From Pseudomonadota bacterium (GTDB lineage Bacteria; Pseudomonadota; Alphaproteobacteria; Rhodospirillales; 2-02-FULL-58-16), in the NCBI GenBank assembly GCA_022572335.1, contig JACZWD010000080.1:1-10557 (forward strand): a DNA stretch of 10,557 nucleotides, written 5' to 3'. How positions within the stretch are numbered: the first letter of the stretch is position 1; each line of letters opens with the position of its first letter. Shown in pieces: positions 5,496 through 10,557 of the stretch. The translations under genes were made by a program, and so were the position numbers. The notes under the pieces are model-generated. The model searched no databases. It had not been told where the DNA came from and worked only from the letters and a program-made list of their open reading frames with translations.

Positions 5496-6831
5496 GGTTT
5501 CCCAAAAACCTCTCCAGCCAATGGATATCGTATTCCCCGTTGATGAATTCGGGCGCCGACATCAGACGCTGGTGGAAGGGGATCGTCGTCTCCAGGCCGT
5601 CGATGATGTACTCCTCGAGGGCCCGGCGCAGGCGCATGAGGCACTCGTTGCGGTTGGCGCCGTGCACGATCAGCTTGGCGATCAGGCTGTCATAATGGGG
5701 CGGCACCTGGTAGCCCGCATAGAGCGCCGAATCCACCCGCACGCCCAGGCCCCCGGGTACGTGGTAATTCCCGAGGCGGCCGGGAGCGGGGGCGAAGGTG
5801 TCGGGATTTTCGGCGTTGATGCGGCATTCGATGGCATGGCCGGAGAATCGGATGTCCTTTTGCGTGTAGCCGAGCGGCGCGCCGGCGGCGATGCGCACCA
5901 TCTCGCGCACCAGGTCCAGCCCGCAGATCATCTCCGTCACCGGATGCTCGACCTGCAGGCGGGTGTTCATTTCGATGAAGTAAAAGGCGCCGTCCTGGTA
6001 CAGGAACTCCATGGTGCCGACGCTGCGGTAGCCGAGCCTGGCCGCGGCCTCGCTGGCGATGCGGCCGATCTCTTGGCGCTGGTCGTCGTTGAGGGCGGGC
6101 GAGGGGGCTTCCTCCACCACCTTCTGGTAGCGGCGCTGCAGCGAACAGTCGCGCTCGCCCAGATGCACCACGTTGCCCTCCCCATCGGCGAGGATCTGCA
6201 CTTCGATGTGCCTGGGTCCGCTCAGGTACTTCTCCAGGTAGACCGTGCCGTCGCCGAAGGCGGCGCGGGCCTCGCGCGCCGCCATCTCCAGGGCCGCGCC
6301 CAGCTCGCCGGGCGAAGCCGCCGCCTTCATGCCCCTGCCGCCGCCGCCGCTGGAGGCCTTGATCAGCACCGGGTAGCCGATCTCCTCGGCCACCGCGCGG
6401 GCATCCCTTTCGTCCTTCACCGGCCCGTCCGAGCCCGGGATCACCGGCACGCCGACCGCGGCCACGGCCTTCTTGGCGGCGATCTTGTCGCCCATCAGGC
6501 GTATGTGGTCCGGCGACGGCCCGATGAAGGTGAACCCGTGTTCCTCGACCATGGCGGCGAAGTCGGCGTTCTCCGACAGGAAGCCGTATCCGGGATGGAT
6601 GGCGTCGACGTTGCTGATGGTGGCCGCGGTGAGGATGGCCTGGACGTTGAGGTAGCTATCCGCGGCCGGCGGCGGTCCGATGCAGATCGCCTCGTCGGCC
6701 AAGCGGACGTTCATCGCCTCGGCGTCGATGGTGGAATGCACGGCCACGGTGCGCACGCCCATCTCGCGGCAGGCGCGCTGGATGCGCAGCGCAATCTCCC
6801 CGCGGTTGGCGATGAGGACCTTTTCGAACAT
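5479..6831 (-). CDS. accC: Acetyl-CoA carboxylase, biotin carboxylase subunit
   Basis: AccC carboxylates the biotin on AccB with ATP and bicarbonate, the first half of the acetyl-CoA carboxylase reaction that makes malonyl-CoA for fatty acid synthesis. The product has 450 residues, equal to the usual length (about 449). Visible: N-terminal MFEKVLIANRGEIALR, HPGYGFLSEN (79-88), ATP-binding Lys116 and Lys158, the glycine-rich loop SGGGGRGMK (161-169), metal ligands Glu275 and Glu287, and the active-site stretch NTRLQVEHPVTE (289-300) with Arg291 and Glu295. ATG 6831 gives exactly the family N-terminus. It follows accB by 20 nt, with a small GC hairpin in the gap that includes the likely ribosome site GGGGAG, and overlaps aat by 17 bp. 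Confidence 0.98.
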   Translation of the reverse strand: MFEKVLIANRGEIALRIQRACREMGVRTVAVHSTIDAEAMNVRLADEAICIGPPPAADSYLNVQAILTAATISNVDAIHPGYGFLSENADFAAMVEEHGFTFIGPSPDHIRLMGDKIAAKKAVAAVGVPVIPGSDGPVKDERDARAVAEEIGYPVLIKASSGGGGRGMKAAASPGELGAALEMAAREARAAFGDGTVYLEKYLSGPRHIEVQILADGEGNVVHLGERDCSLQRRYQKVVEEAPSPALNDDQRQEIGRIASEAAARLGYRSVGTMEFLYQDGAFYFIEMNTRLQVEHPVTEMICGLDLVREMVRIAAGAPLGYTQKDIRFSGHAIECRINAENPDTFAPAPGRLGNYHVPGGLGVRVDSALYAGYQVPPHYDSLIAKLIVHGANRNECLMRLRRALEEYIIDGLETTIPFHQRLMSAPEFINGEYDIHWLERFLGNHEQTG

Positions 6832-6832
6832 C

Positions 6833-6848
6833 GGGAGGCCCGGCTCCC
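6833..6848 (-). other. Small hairpin at the accB-accC junction
   Basis: GGGAG-CCGGGC-CTCCC on the coding strand fills the 20-nt gap between accB and accC. The 5' arm is part of GGGGAG, the best ribosome site for accC, so folding could mask it. Translation of accB stops only a few bases away and would open the stem. Confidence 0.4.
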
Positions 6849-6851
6849 CGG

Positions 6852-7319
6852 TTACTCGATGATCAACAGGGGCTCCCCGAATTCCACCGGCGTTCCGCTG
6901 CCGATGAGGATTCGGGCGACCTTTCCGGCGCGCGGGGCGGTGATCGGGTTGAACACCTTCATGGCCTCGATCAGGAGCAGGGTCTGCCCTTCGGCAACCG
7001 TGTCTCCGACGTTGATGAAAGGCGGCTCGCCGGGCTCGGGCGCCGTGTAGACGACGCCGACCATGGGCGCGGTCACCACCCCGGGATGATCGGCGTCGCG
7101 CTCGGCGCCTTCGGCCGCGCCCGCCGTCTCGGCCGCCGCCGCCGCCGCCGCCGGGTTGGCCCCGGTCCCGGGGGTGGTCGGGGACGTTCCCCTGACCACC
7201 CGCAGGTGCCAGTCCTTGGTCCCGTATTCGATCTCCGTCAGGCCCGTCTCGTCGAGAAGGTTGGCGAGCTTGCGGACCAGGTCCTCGTCCACGTCGGCTT
7301 TTTTCCGGGACTTGGGCAT
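6852..7319 (-). CDS. accB: Acetyl-CoA carboxylase, biotin carboxyl carrier protein
   Basis: AccB carries the covalently bound biotin that AccC carboxylates and from which the AccAD carboxyltransferase takes the carboxyl group. The 155-residue product has the family layout: an N-terminal helix region (DEDLVRKLANLLDETGLTEIEY, residues 11-32), a flexible Ala/Pro/Gly-rich linker (about 44-78, with a run of seven Ala), and the biotinyl domain (about 80-155). The domain has the thumb insertion APEPGEPPFINVGD (93-106) and the biotinylation motif EAMK with Lys121. The Ala run comes from a GCC/GGC-rich stretch at about 7131-7155. It lies 3 nt after the aroQ stop and is followed by accC, so the two carboxylase subunits are made together from the aroQ promoter. 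Confidence 0.97.
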   Translation of the reverse strand: MPKSRKKADVDEDLVRKLANLLDETGLTEIEYGTKDWHLRVVRGTSPTTPGTGANPAAAAAAAETAGAAEGAERDADHPGVVTAPMVGVVYTAPEPGEPPFINVGDTVAEGQTLLLIEAMKVFNPITAPRAGKVARILIGSGTPVEFGEPLLIIE

Positions 7320-7322
7320 AGT

Positions 7323-7772
7323 TTACTCGCGGGTGGTTCCCAGCATCCGCGCCGCCGCGTCCAGGGCCATCTCGTAGCCGAAGCCGCCGAACCCGCAAAT
7401 CAAGCCGCGCGCGGCCTTTGACACGTAGGAATGGTGGCGAAAGTCGTCGCGTTGAAAGATGTTGGACAGGTGCACCTCGATGACCGGCACGTCGCAGGCC
7501 AGCAAGGCGTCCAAAAGGGCGACCGAGGTATGGGTGTAGGCGCCGGCGTTGACGATCAGGCCGGCGTAGCCGTTGCGTGCCCCCTGAACCCAGTCCACCA
7601 GTTCGCCCTCGCTGTTGCTTTGACGGAACTCCACCGTCAGGCCCAGCGCCGAGGCCCGCTTGGCACAGGCGGCCTCGATCTCCGCCATGGTCTCGTGACC
7701 GTAAACGTCCGGCTCGCGGGTACCCAGGATGTTGAGGTTGGGTCCGTTGAGGACCAGGATTGTGGGGGCCAT
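7323..7772 (-). CDS. aroQ: 3-dehydroquinate dehydratase, type II
   Basis: AroQ removes water from 3-dehydroquinate to give 3-dehydroshikimate, the third step of the shikimate pathway to aromatic amino acids. The 149-residue product (type II enzymes form dodecamers) has LNGPNLNILGTREPDVYG with Arg19 and Tyr24, NAGAYTHTS with Asn75, and EVHLSNIFQRDDFRHHS with His101, Arg108 and Arg112; these match the known active-site residues, and even their numbers agree with the well-studied mycobacterial enzyme. ATG 7772 gives MAPTILVLNGPNL, the family start; a TTG three codons upstream (7781) has a closer GAGGA and could be used instead. It is the first gene of the aroQ-accB-accC-aat operon. Confidence 0.97.
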   Translation of the reverse strand: MAPTILVLNGPNLNILGTREPDVYGHETMAEIEAACAKRASALGLTVEFRQSNSEGELVDWVQGARNGYAGLIVNAGAYTHTSVALLDALLACDVPVIEVHLSNIFQRDDFRHHSYVSKAARGLICGFGGFGYEMALDAAARMLGTTRE

Positions 7773-7803
7773 GATCGCCAAGGAATCCTCTGGACGTTGA
7801 CGG

Positions 7804-7832
7804 TTTATAGCACGCGCGCGGTCTTGTGTAAC
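7804..7832 (-). promoter_or_regulatory. Likely promoter of the aroQ-accB-accC-aat operon
   Basis: On the minus strand GTTACA (7832-7827), a 17-nt spacer and TATAAA (7809-7804) match the -35 and -10 consensus at 4/6 and 5/6. A transcript would start near 7797, about 25 nt before the aroQ ATG. This is the best sigma-70-like promoter in the window. Confidence 0.55.
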
Positions 7833-7851
7833 ATACACTTTGCCCTATGTT
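7824..7851 (+). promoter_or_regulatory. Possible promoter of the thiS-thiG gene
   Basis: TTGTGT (7824-7829), a 16-nt spacer and TATGTT (7846-7851) match the -35 and -10 boxes at 3/6 and 4/6. It overlaps the divergent aroQ promoter. No TPP riboswitch (no CTGAGA or matching second half) is visible in the roughly 90-nt leader, which holds only a small CCCCA-TACT-TGGGG hairpin at 7878-7891. Confidence 0.3.
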
Positions 7852-7946
7852 ATCGGGTTGAAAGCGCGGCCCGCGGCCCCCATACTTGGGGTGTGTTCCG
7901 GCTGGTGCGGCCAGGCACGGCGGAGCGATGATTCCTGTGCGGACGG

Positions 7947-8951
7947 ATGGCCTCGATGCGTTTGACCATCAACGGCGAAGATCGGACCTTTGACTGCCCG
8001 CTCACCGTGGAAAAACTTCTCGGTGAGATCGGCGTGGATGCGCGCAAGGTGGCGGTGGAACGCAACCTGGAGATCGTTCCCAAATCCCACTACCGGCGCG
8101 TCTCCCTCGGCGACGGCGACAGGCTCGAGATCGTCCACTTCATCGGCGGCGGCGTCCCCGACGACGCGGCCACGGTGCGCGAGGAAGATACCTTCGAGGT
8201 CGCGGGCCGGCGCTTCCGCTCGCGCCTGATCGTGGGCACGGGCAAGTACAAGGACTTCGCCGAGACCCGCGACGCCATCGTCGCCTCGGGGGCCGAGATC
8301 GTCACCGTGGCCGTGCGCCGGGTCAACGTCACGGACCCCGACCAGCCCATGCTGATGGACTACCTGGACCCCAAGAAATTCACCTATCTGCCGAACACGG
8401 CGGGCTGTTACACCACCGAAGACGCCCTGCGCACCCTGCGGCTGGCGCGCGAGGCGGGCGGTTGGGACCTGGTCAAGCTCGAGGTCCTGGGCGACCAGAA
8501 GACGCTCTATCCGCAAATGATCGAGACCCTGGCGGCCGCCGAGGTCCTGATCAAGGAAGGCTTCCAGGTCATGGTCTATTGCAGCGACGACCCGATCATG
8601 GCCAAGCGCCTGGAGGACCTGGGCTGCGTCGCCATCATGCCGCTGGCGGCCCCCATCGGGTCGGGCCTCGGCGTGCAGAATGCCATCAACATCCGCCTCA
8701 TCGTCGAGCAGATCTCCGTGCCGGTGCTGGTCGACGCCGGCGTCGGCACCGCGTCGGACGCGTCCGTCGTCATGGAGCTGGGGTGCGACGGGGTGCTGAT
8801 GAATTCCGCCATCGCCGAGGCCAAGGACCCGGTGATGATGGCCCGGGCGATGAAGCTGGCGGTGGAGGCCGGGCGGCTGGCGTACCTGGCGGGACGGATG
8901 GGGAAGAAGCTTTACGCCGATCCTTCCTCGCCGCTGGCCGGCCTGATCTAG
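7947..8951 (+). CDS. thiSG: Fused sulfur carrier protein ThiS / thiazole synthase ThiG
   Basis: ThiG joins deoxyxylulose phosphate, dehydroglycine and sulfur carried by ThiS into the thiazole phosphate of thiamine. Here both are one 334-residue chain. Residues about 4-69 are ThiS: MRLTINGEDRTFDCPLTVEKLL through EIVHFIGGG, where a free ThiS would end. After the linker VPDDAATVREED, ThiG runs from about 82 to 334 with LIVGTGKYKD (94-103), VAVRRVNVTD (121-130), Lys177 in LVKLEVLGD (the lysine that forms the imine with the sugar), phosphate-binding AAPIGSGLG (234-242), and VDAGVGTASDA (262-272). Such fusions are known in alphaproteobacteria. The start may instead be ATG 7956 (MRLTINGE), which has GGATGG just upstream. 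An out-of-frame ATG at 7928 with a better CGGAG site opens a 21-codon frame over the start. Confidence 0.93.
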   Translation: MASMRLTINGEDRTFDCPLTVEKLLGEIGVDARKVAVERNLEIVPKSHYRRVSLGDGDRLEIVHFIGGGVPDDAATVREEDTFEVAGRRFRSRLIVGTGKYKDFAETRDAIVASGAEIVTVAVRRVNVTDPDQPMLMDYLDPKKFTYLPNTAGCYTTEDALRTLRLAREAGGWDLVKLEVLGDQKTLYPQMIETLAAAEVLIKEGFQVMVYCSDDPIMAKRLEDLGCVAIMPLAAPIGSGLGVQNAINIRLIVEQISVPVLVDAGVGTASDASVVMELGCDGVLMNSAIAEAKDPVMMARAMKLAVEAGRLAYLAGRMGKKLYADPSSPLAGLI

Positions 8952-8963
8952 TGTCCGGGGGTT

Positions 8964-8980
8964 GCCGGCCTGTAGGCGGC
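8964..8980 (+). terminator. Possible terminator hairpin after thiS-thiG
   Basis: GCCGGCCT-GT-AGGCGGC, 13 nt after the stop, folds with one bulged G. A second possible stem, GGCGG/CCGCC around an AAAAA loop (8975-8979 with 8992-8996), overlaps it. There is no T run after either, so this is weak as an intrinsic terminator. Confidence 0.3.
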
Positions 8981-9003
8981 GCCAAAAACCTCCGCCAAGG
9001 CAC

Positions 9004-9034
9004 TTGACCTTCCAGCGACGGGAAGCCCCAGACT
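9004..9034 (+). promoter_or_regulatory. CueR-like (MerR-family, copper) operator-promoter before the DUF411 gene
   Basis: The stretch reads TTGACC, then CTTCC-AGCGACG-GGAAG (9009-9025), a perfect 5-bp dyad with a 7-bp centre lying inside a long 19-bp spacer, then CAGACT at 9029-9034. This is the geometry of CueR-controlled copA promoters: TTGACC box, CTTCC-N7-GGAAG dyad, 19-bp spacer that needs a MerR-type activator. The outer bases of the right arm (CC instead of GT) deviate. The gene downstream encodes a copper-linked family, which supports the call. The regulator gene is not in the window. Confidence 0.6.
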
Positions 9035-9058
9035 AATACCCAGGGCCGGTGATTGGCG

Positions 9059-9073
9059 TGTCCGTAATGGACA
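9059..9073 (+). promoter_or_regulatory. Short inverted repeat in the leader of the DUF411 gene
   Basis: TGTCC-GTAAT-GGACA is a perfect 5-bp dyad 31 nt before the ATG. It could be a small leader hairpin or a chance repeat. Confidence 0.2.
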
Positions 9074-9104
9074 TCGGCGCGGTTACGGCAAAGGGAGATG
9101 CACG

Positions 9105-9542
9105 ATGCGGACGAAATGGTTTGCGGCGCCGGTAGCTCTGGCCGTGGCCCTGAGCGTCTTTCCGGCGATGGCGGAAAAAATCAAGGCGACCGTCTACAAG
9201 TCCCCCGAATGCGGCTGCTGTCACGTTTGGGTGGGGTATCTGCGCGACAACGGTTTCGATGTCCGGGTCAAGGACATGGACGATGTGACGCCGGTGAAAA
9301 ACTTCTTCCGCATCCCCGGCGACCTGCGGTCGTGCCATACCGCCATCATCGGCCGCTACGCCGTCGAGGGCCACGTCCCCGTCGAGGCCATCGACCGCCT
9401 GCCTGCCGAGAAGCCCCAAATCAAAGGCATCGCCTTGCCGGGCATGCCGTCCGGCAGCCCCGGAATGCCGGGGCCGAAGACCGAAAAGTTCATCGTCTAC
9501 ACCATCTCCGGCACCAAGCCCGTGGTCTTCATGGTGCTGTAG
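9105..9542 (+). CDS. Periplasmic DUF411 / CopG-like copper protein
   Basis: DUF411 proteins include CopG of copper-resistance clusters, a thioredoxin-like periplasmic protein whose CxCC motif binds a copper cluster. The 145-residue product has a signal peptide (1-23, cleavage after AMA), then YKSPECGCCHVW with Cys36, Cys38 and Cys39, then RSCHTAIIGRYAVEGHVP with Cys77, His78 and His90, and the family end GIALPGMPSGSPGMPGP with Met114 and Met121 as possible further ligands. Length is normal. The start has a good site, AGGGAG 7 nt before the ATG; another ATG at 9098 is in a different frame. The CueR-like operator upstream suggests induction by Cu(I). It stands alone, without copA, copB or cueO beside it. 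Copper binding or redox work on copper is inferred from the family. Confidence 0.88.
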   Translation: MRTKWFAAPVALAVALSVFPAMAEKIKATVYKSPECGCCHVWVGYLRDNGFDVRVKDMDDVTPVKNFFRIPGDLRSCHTAIIGRYAVEGHVPVEAIDRLPAEKPQIKGIALPGMPSGSPGMPGPKTEKFIVYTISGTKPVVFMVL

Positions 9543-9574
9543 GGTGGCGGTGCCGGCGTGGCTGCGGTAGGCCC

Positions 9575-9611
9575 GCCGGTCGGTCGCGCAACGTGCGCGG
9601 TGGAGACCGGC
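9575..9611 (+). other. Nested stem-loop after the DUF411 gene
   Basis: GCCGGTC (9575-9581) pairs with GACCGGC (9605-9611), and inside it CGCGCA (9585-9590) pairs with TGCGCG (9594-9599) around an ACG loop. The structure starts 32 nt after the stop and has no T run behind it. It could protect or end the DUF411 transcript. Confidence 0.4.
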
Positions 9612-9629
9612 CCCGAATTGCGCTACCCT
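9601..9629 (+). promoter_or_regulatory. Weak promoter candidate for the acidic repeat protein gene
   Basis: TGGAGA (9601-9606), a 17-nt spacer and TACCCT (9624-9629) match at 4/6 and 3/6, about 53 nt before the ATG. It overlaps the 3' half of the preceding stem-loop. Confidence 0.2.
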
Positions 9630-9681
9630 GCTCCCCCATGCGGTGGACGCCCCCGGAAACCGCGATTGAGGGAGGTCGGTG

Positions 9682-10314
9682 ATGGCGGGAGATTTGGACC
9701 GGGACGGGATCATCGCGCTTCTCGAAAGCCTGGGCAGCGAGCGCGACGAGGACGTCGTCGAGGCGGCGCGCGAGATTCACGCCCAGGTCACGGCCGCCGG
9801 CGTCACCTGGGACGCCCTGTTGGCGCCCGACGCGGCGGCGGAGGACGAAGCGCCCGCTGGGACGGCGGAGGAAGAGGACGAAGACGCGGCCGGGCGTGTA
9901 GAGGAGAGCGAAGACGCGGCCGAGCCTGCGGAGGCCGACGGTGAAGACGCCCTGTTGGCGCCCGACGTGGCGGCGGAGGACGAAGCGCCTGGTGGGACGG
10001 CGGAGGAAGAGGACGAAGACGCGGCCGGGCGTGTAGAGGAGAGCGAAGACGCGGCCGAGCCTGCGGAGGCCGACGGTGAAGACGCCCGGTTCGCGGAGGC
10101 CGATGGCGAAGACGCCGCGCCCGCCGCCCCCCGGGATCCGGGCAACAAGGAGTCCCTGGCCCTGATCGCCCGCCTGCTCGCCAAGTCCGACATCTCGAAA
10201 GACATGCGCCAGGAGCTTCAGGGCTACAAGGAAGACATCGCCGAAGGCGAATTCGAAGACATGGACCGCAAGTACCTGCGGGCGCTGCACGCCCGCCTCA
10301 CCAAGCGACGTTAG
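9682..10314 (+). CDS. Acidic protein of unknown function with a 45-residue tandem duplication
   Basis: I do not recognise a named family. From ATG 9682 (GGGAGG 6 nt upstream; a GTG directly before it is also possible) the product has 210 residues in three parts. The N-terminal part (1-43) is predicted helical, DLDRDGIIALLESLGSERDED then EAAREIHAQVTAAGVTW. The middle (44-133) is two nearly identical 45-residue units, DALLAPD...EADGE, very rich in Glu, Asp and Ala, followed by a short third piece (134-153); it is surely disordered. The C-terminal part (about 154-210) is mixed-charge helical, ESLALIARLLAKSDISKDMRQELQGYKEDIAEGEFEDMDRKYLRALHARL, and looks like the conserved end. No signal peptide or membrane segment. 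Possible roles, such as a flexible spacer or binding of basic partners, are guesses. Confidence 0.75.
   Translation: MAGDLDRDGIIALLESLGSERDEDVVEAAREIHAQVTAAGVTWDALLAPDAAAEDEAPAGTAEEEDEDAAGRVEESEDAAEPAEADGEDALLAPDVAAEDEAPGGTAEEEDEDAAGRVEESEDAAEPAEADGEDARFAEADGEDAAPAAPRDPGNKESLALIARLLAKSDISKDMRQELQGYKEDIAEGEFEDMDRKYLRALHARLTKRR
9811..10080 (+). repeat. 135-bp in-frame tandem duplication
   Basis: Units 9811-9945 and 9946-10080 differ at only 3 of 135 positions (one C to T giving Ala to Val; two changes in CCCGCT versus CCTGGT, one silent and one giving Ala to Gly). A truncated third piece, GCGGAGGCCGA(C/T)GG(T/C)GAAGACGCC, follows at about 10094. The near identity, including third codon positions, points to a recent duplication or ongoing homogenisation. 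Confidence 0.95.
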
Positions 10315-10381
10315 GCCGGCGGCTTGGTATCCCGACGGATTTCACCACGACGGAGAGGGGTAATCGGGTTGGCGGCAAGTT

Positions 10382-10401
10382 GGCGGGCCTAAAAACCCGC
10401 C
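10382..10401. terminator. Probable terminator hairpin between convergent genes
   Basis: GGCGGG-CCTAAAAA-CCCGCC is a perfect 6-bp stem lying between the stops of two convergent genes. On the plus strand a TTTTT run comes only at 10416-10420, 15 nt later, so classic intrinsic termination is uncertain; GGCGGC at 10371-10376 offers an alternative pairing with 10399-10404. Confidence 0.45.
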
Positions 10402-10408
10402 GCCCGGT

Positions 10409-10557
10409 TCAGCGCTTTTTCCCCGGCTTCGGCGGACGCAGGAGGAAGGCCGGGGTGTGATCGCCGAGGCCGAGGACCGGCTTGTCCGGTTTACGGTCTT
10501 CCGGCTCCTCACGCCTTGGGGCCGTGGGTATGTCCGGTTTACGGGCCGGCCGCTGGT
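10409..10557 (-). CDS. C-terminal end of a minus-strand protein with a charged Pro-rich tail; runs off right edge
   Basis: The last 48 codons are visible, ending KPGKKR and a TGA at 10411-10409. The tail is basic and Pro-rich, with two related stretches RKPDIPTAPRREEPED and RKPDKPVLGLGDHTPA, and then GLGDHTPAFLLRPPKPGKKR. The motif GLGDHTPAFLLRP reads like a conserved terminal peptide after a disordered linker; similar endings occur, as I recall, on DEAD-box RNA helicases of this bacterial group, but 48 residues are too few to name the protein. The amino acid make-up and the position next to a convergent hairpin make this a better coding call than chance. Confidence 0.5.
   Translation of the reverse strand, partial: QRPARKPDIPTAPRREEPEDRKPDKPVLGLGDHTPAFLLRPPKPGKKR
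10483..10544 (-). repeat. 14-bp direct repeat in the tail-coding region
   Basis: TGTCCGGTTTACGG occurs at 10483-10496 and 10531-10544, a period of 48 bp or exactly 16 codons, encoding the two RKPD stretches of the minus-strand protein. This fits an in-frame duplication in a disordered tail. Confidence 0.6.

Noticed and set aside
5470..7050. Long plus-strand open frame opposite accC
   Set aside because: Antisense shadow; the His/Val/Gly/Ala-rich translation has no family pattern, while accC is certain.
7852..7946. TPP riboswitch before thiS-thiG
   Set aside because: The leader is only about 90 nt and lacks the conserved CTGAGA and downstream elements.
9529..10290. Minus-strand frame opposite the acidic gene with repeated RRLGRVFALL stretches
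   Set aside because: The repeats are the mirror of the 135-bp duplication. The plus-strand frame has a good ribosome site, a sensible helical C-terminus and the expected composition.

Overview
The window looks like a piece of an alphaproteobacterial chromosome, most likely Rhodospirillales. The DNA is GC-rich and all protein matches are my own recognition of family motifs, not database searches. Three things point to this group: an NDUFA12-type complex I accessory protein, the conserved neighbourhood NDUFA12 / MlaD / DUF2155 facing aat-accC-accB-aroQ, and a ThiS-ThiG fusion.

Left part (1-2461, minus strand): the first 820 codons of nrdJ, the adenosylcobalamin-dependent (class II) ribonucleotide reductase; the gene runs off the left edge. 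A divergent intergenic region (2462-2922) separates it from the next block. It contains inverted repeats, an AT-rich patch that probably holds the promoters, and a GC-rich leader able to fold into several stems, including a pseudoknot-like arrangement.

Centre-left (2923-4887, plus strand): an NDUFA12-family protein, two tandem non-identical MlaD-type MCE proteins (lipid transport between inner and outer membrane), and a secreted DUF2155 protein. The 3' end of the DUF2155 gene overlaps the 3' end of aat by 79 bp.

Centre (4809-7772, minus strand): a tight operon aroQ-accB-accC-aat, covering shikimate pathway dehydratase, biotin carboxyl carrier, biotin carboxylase and N-end-rule aminoacyl transferase, with a good promoter candidate at 7804-7832.

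Right part (7947-10314, plus strand): a fused sulfur carrier / thiazole synthase (ThiS-ThiG, thiamine synthesis); a periplasmic CopG-like (DUF411) copper protein preceded by a sequence with the geometry of a CueR (MerR-family) operator; and a very acidic protein of unknown function with a 45-residue tandem duplication. At the right edge, the last 48 codons of a basic-tailed minus-strand protein converge on it.

Most of the window is housekeeping. The most informative non-standard signals are the CueR-like operator in front of the DUF411 gene, the recent 135-bp tandem duplication in the acidic gene, the duplicated start region of the second mlaD, the internal Gly-Gly-Gly of the ThiS-ThiG fusion, and the structured leader in front of the NDUFA12 gene. 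I found no mobile element, CRISPR array, tRNA or rRNA.
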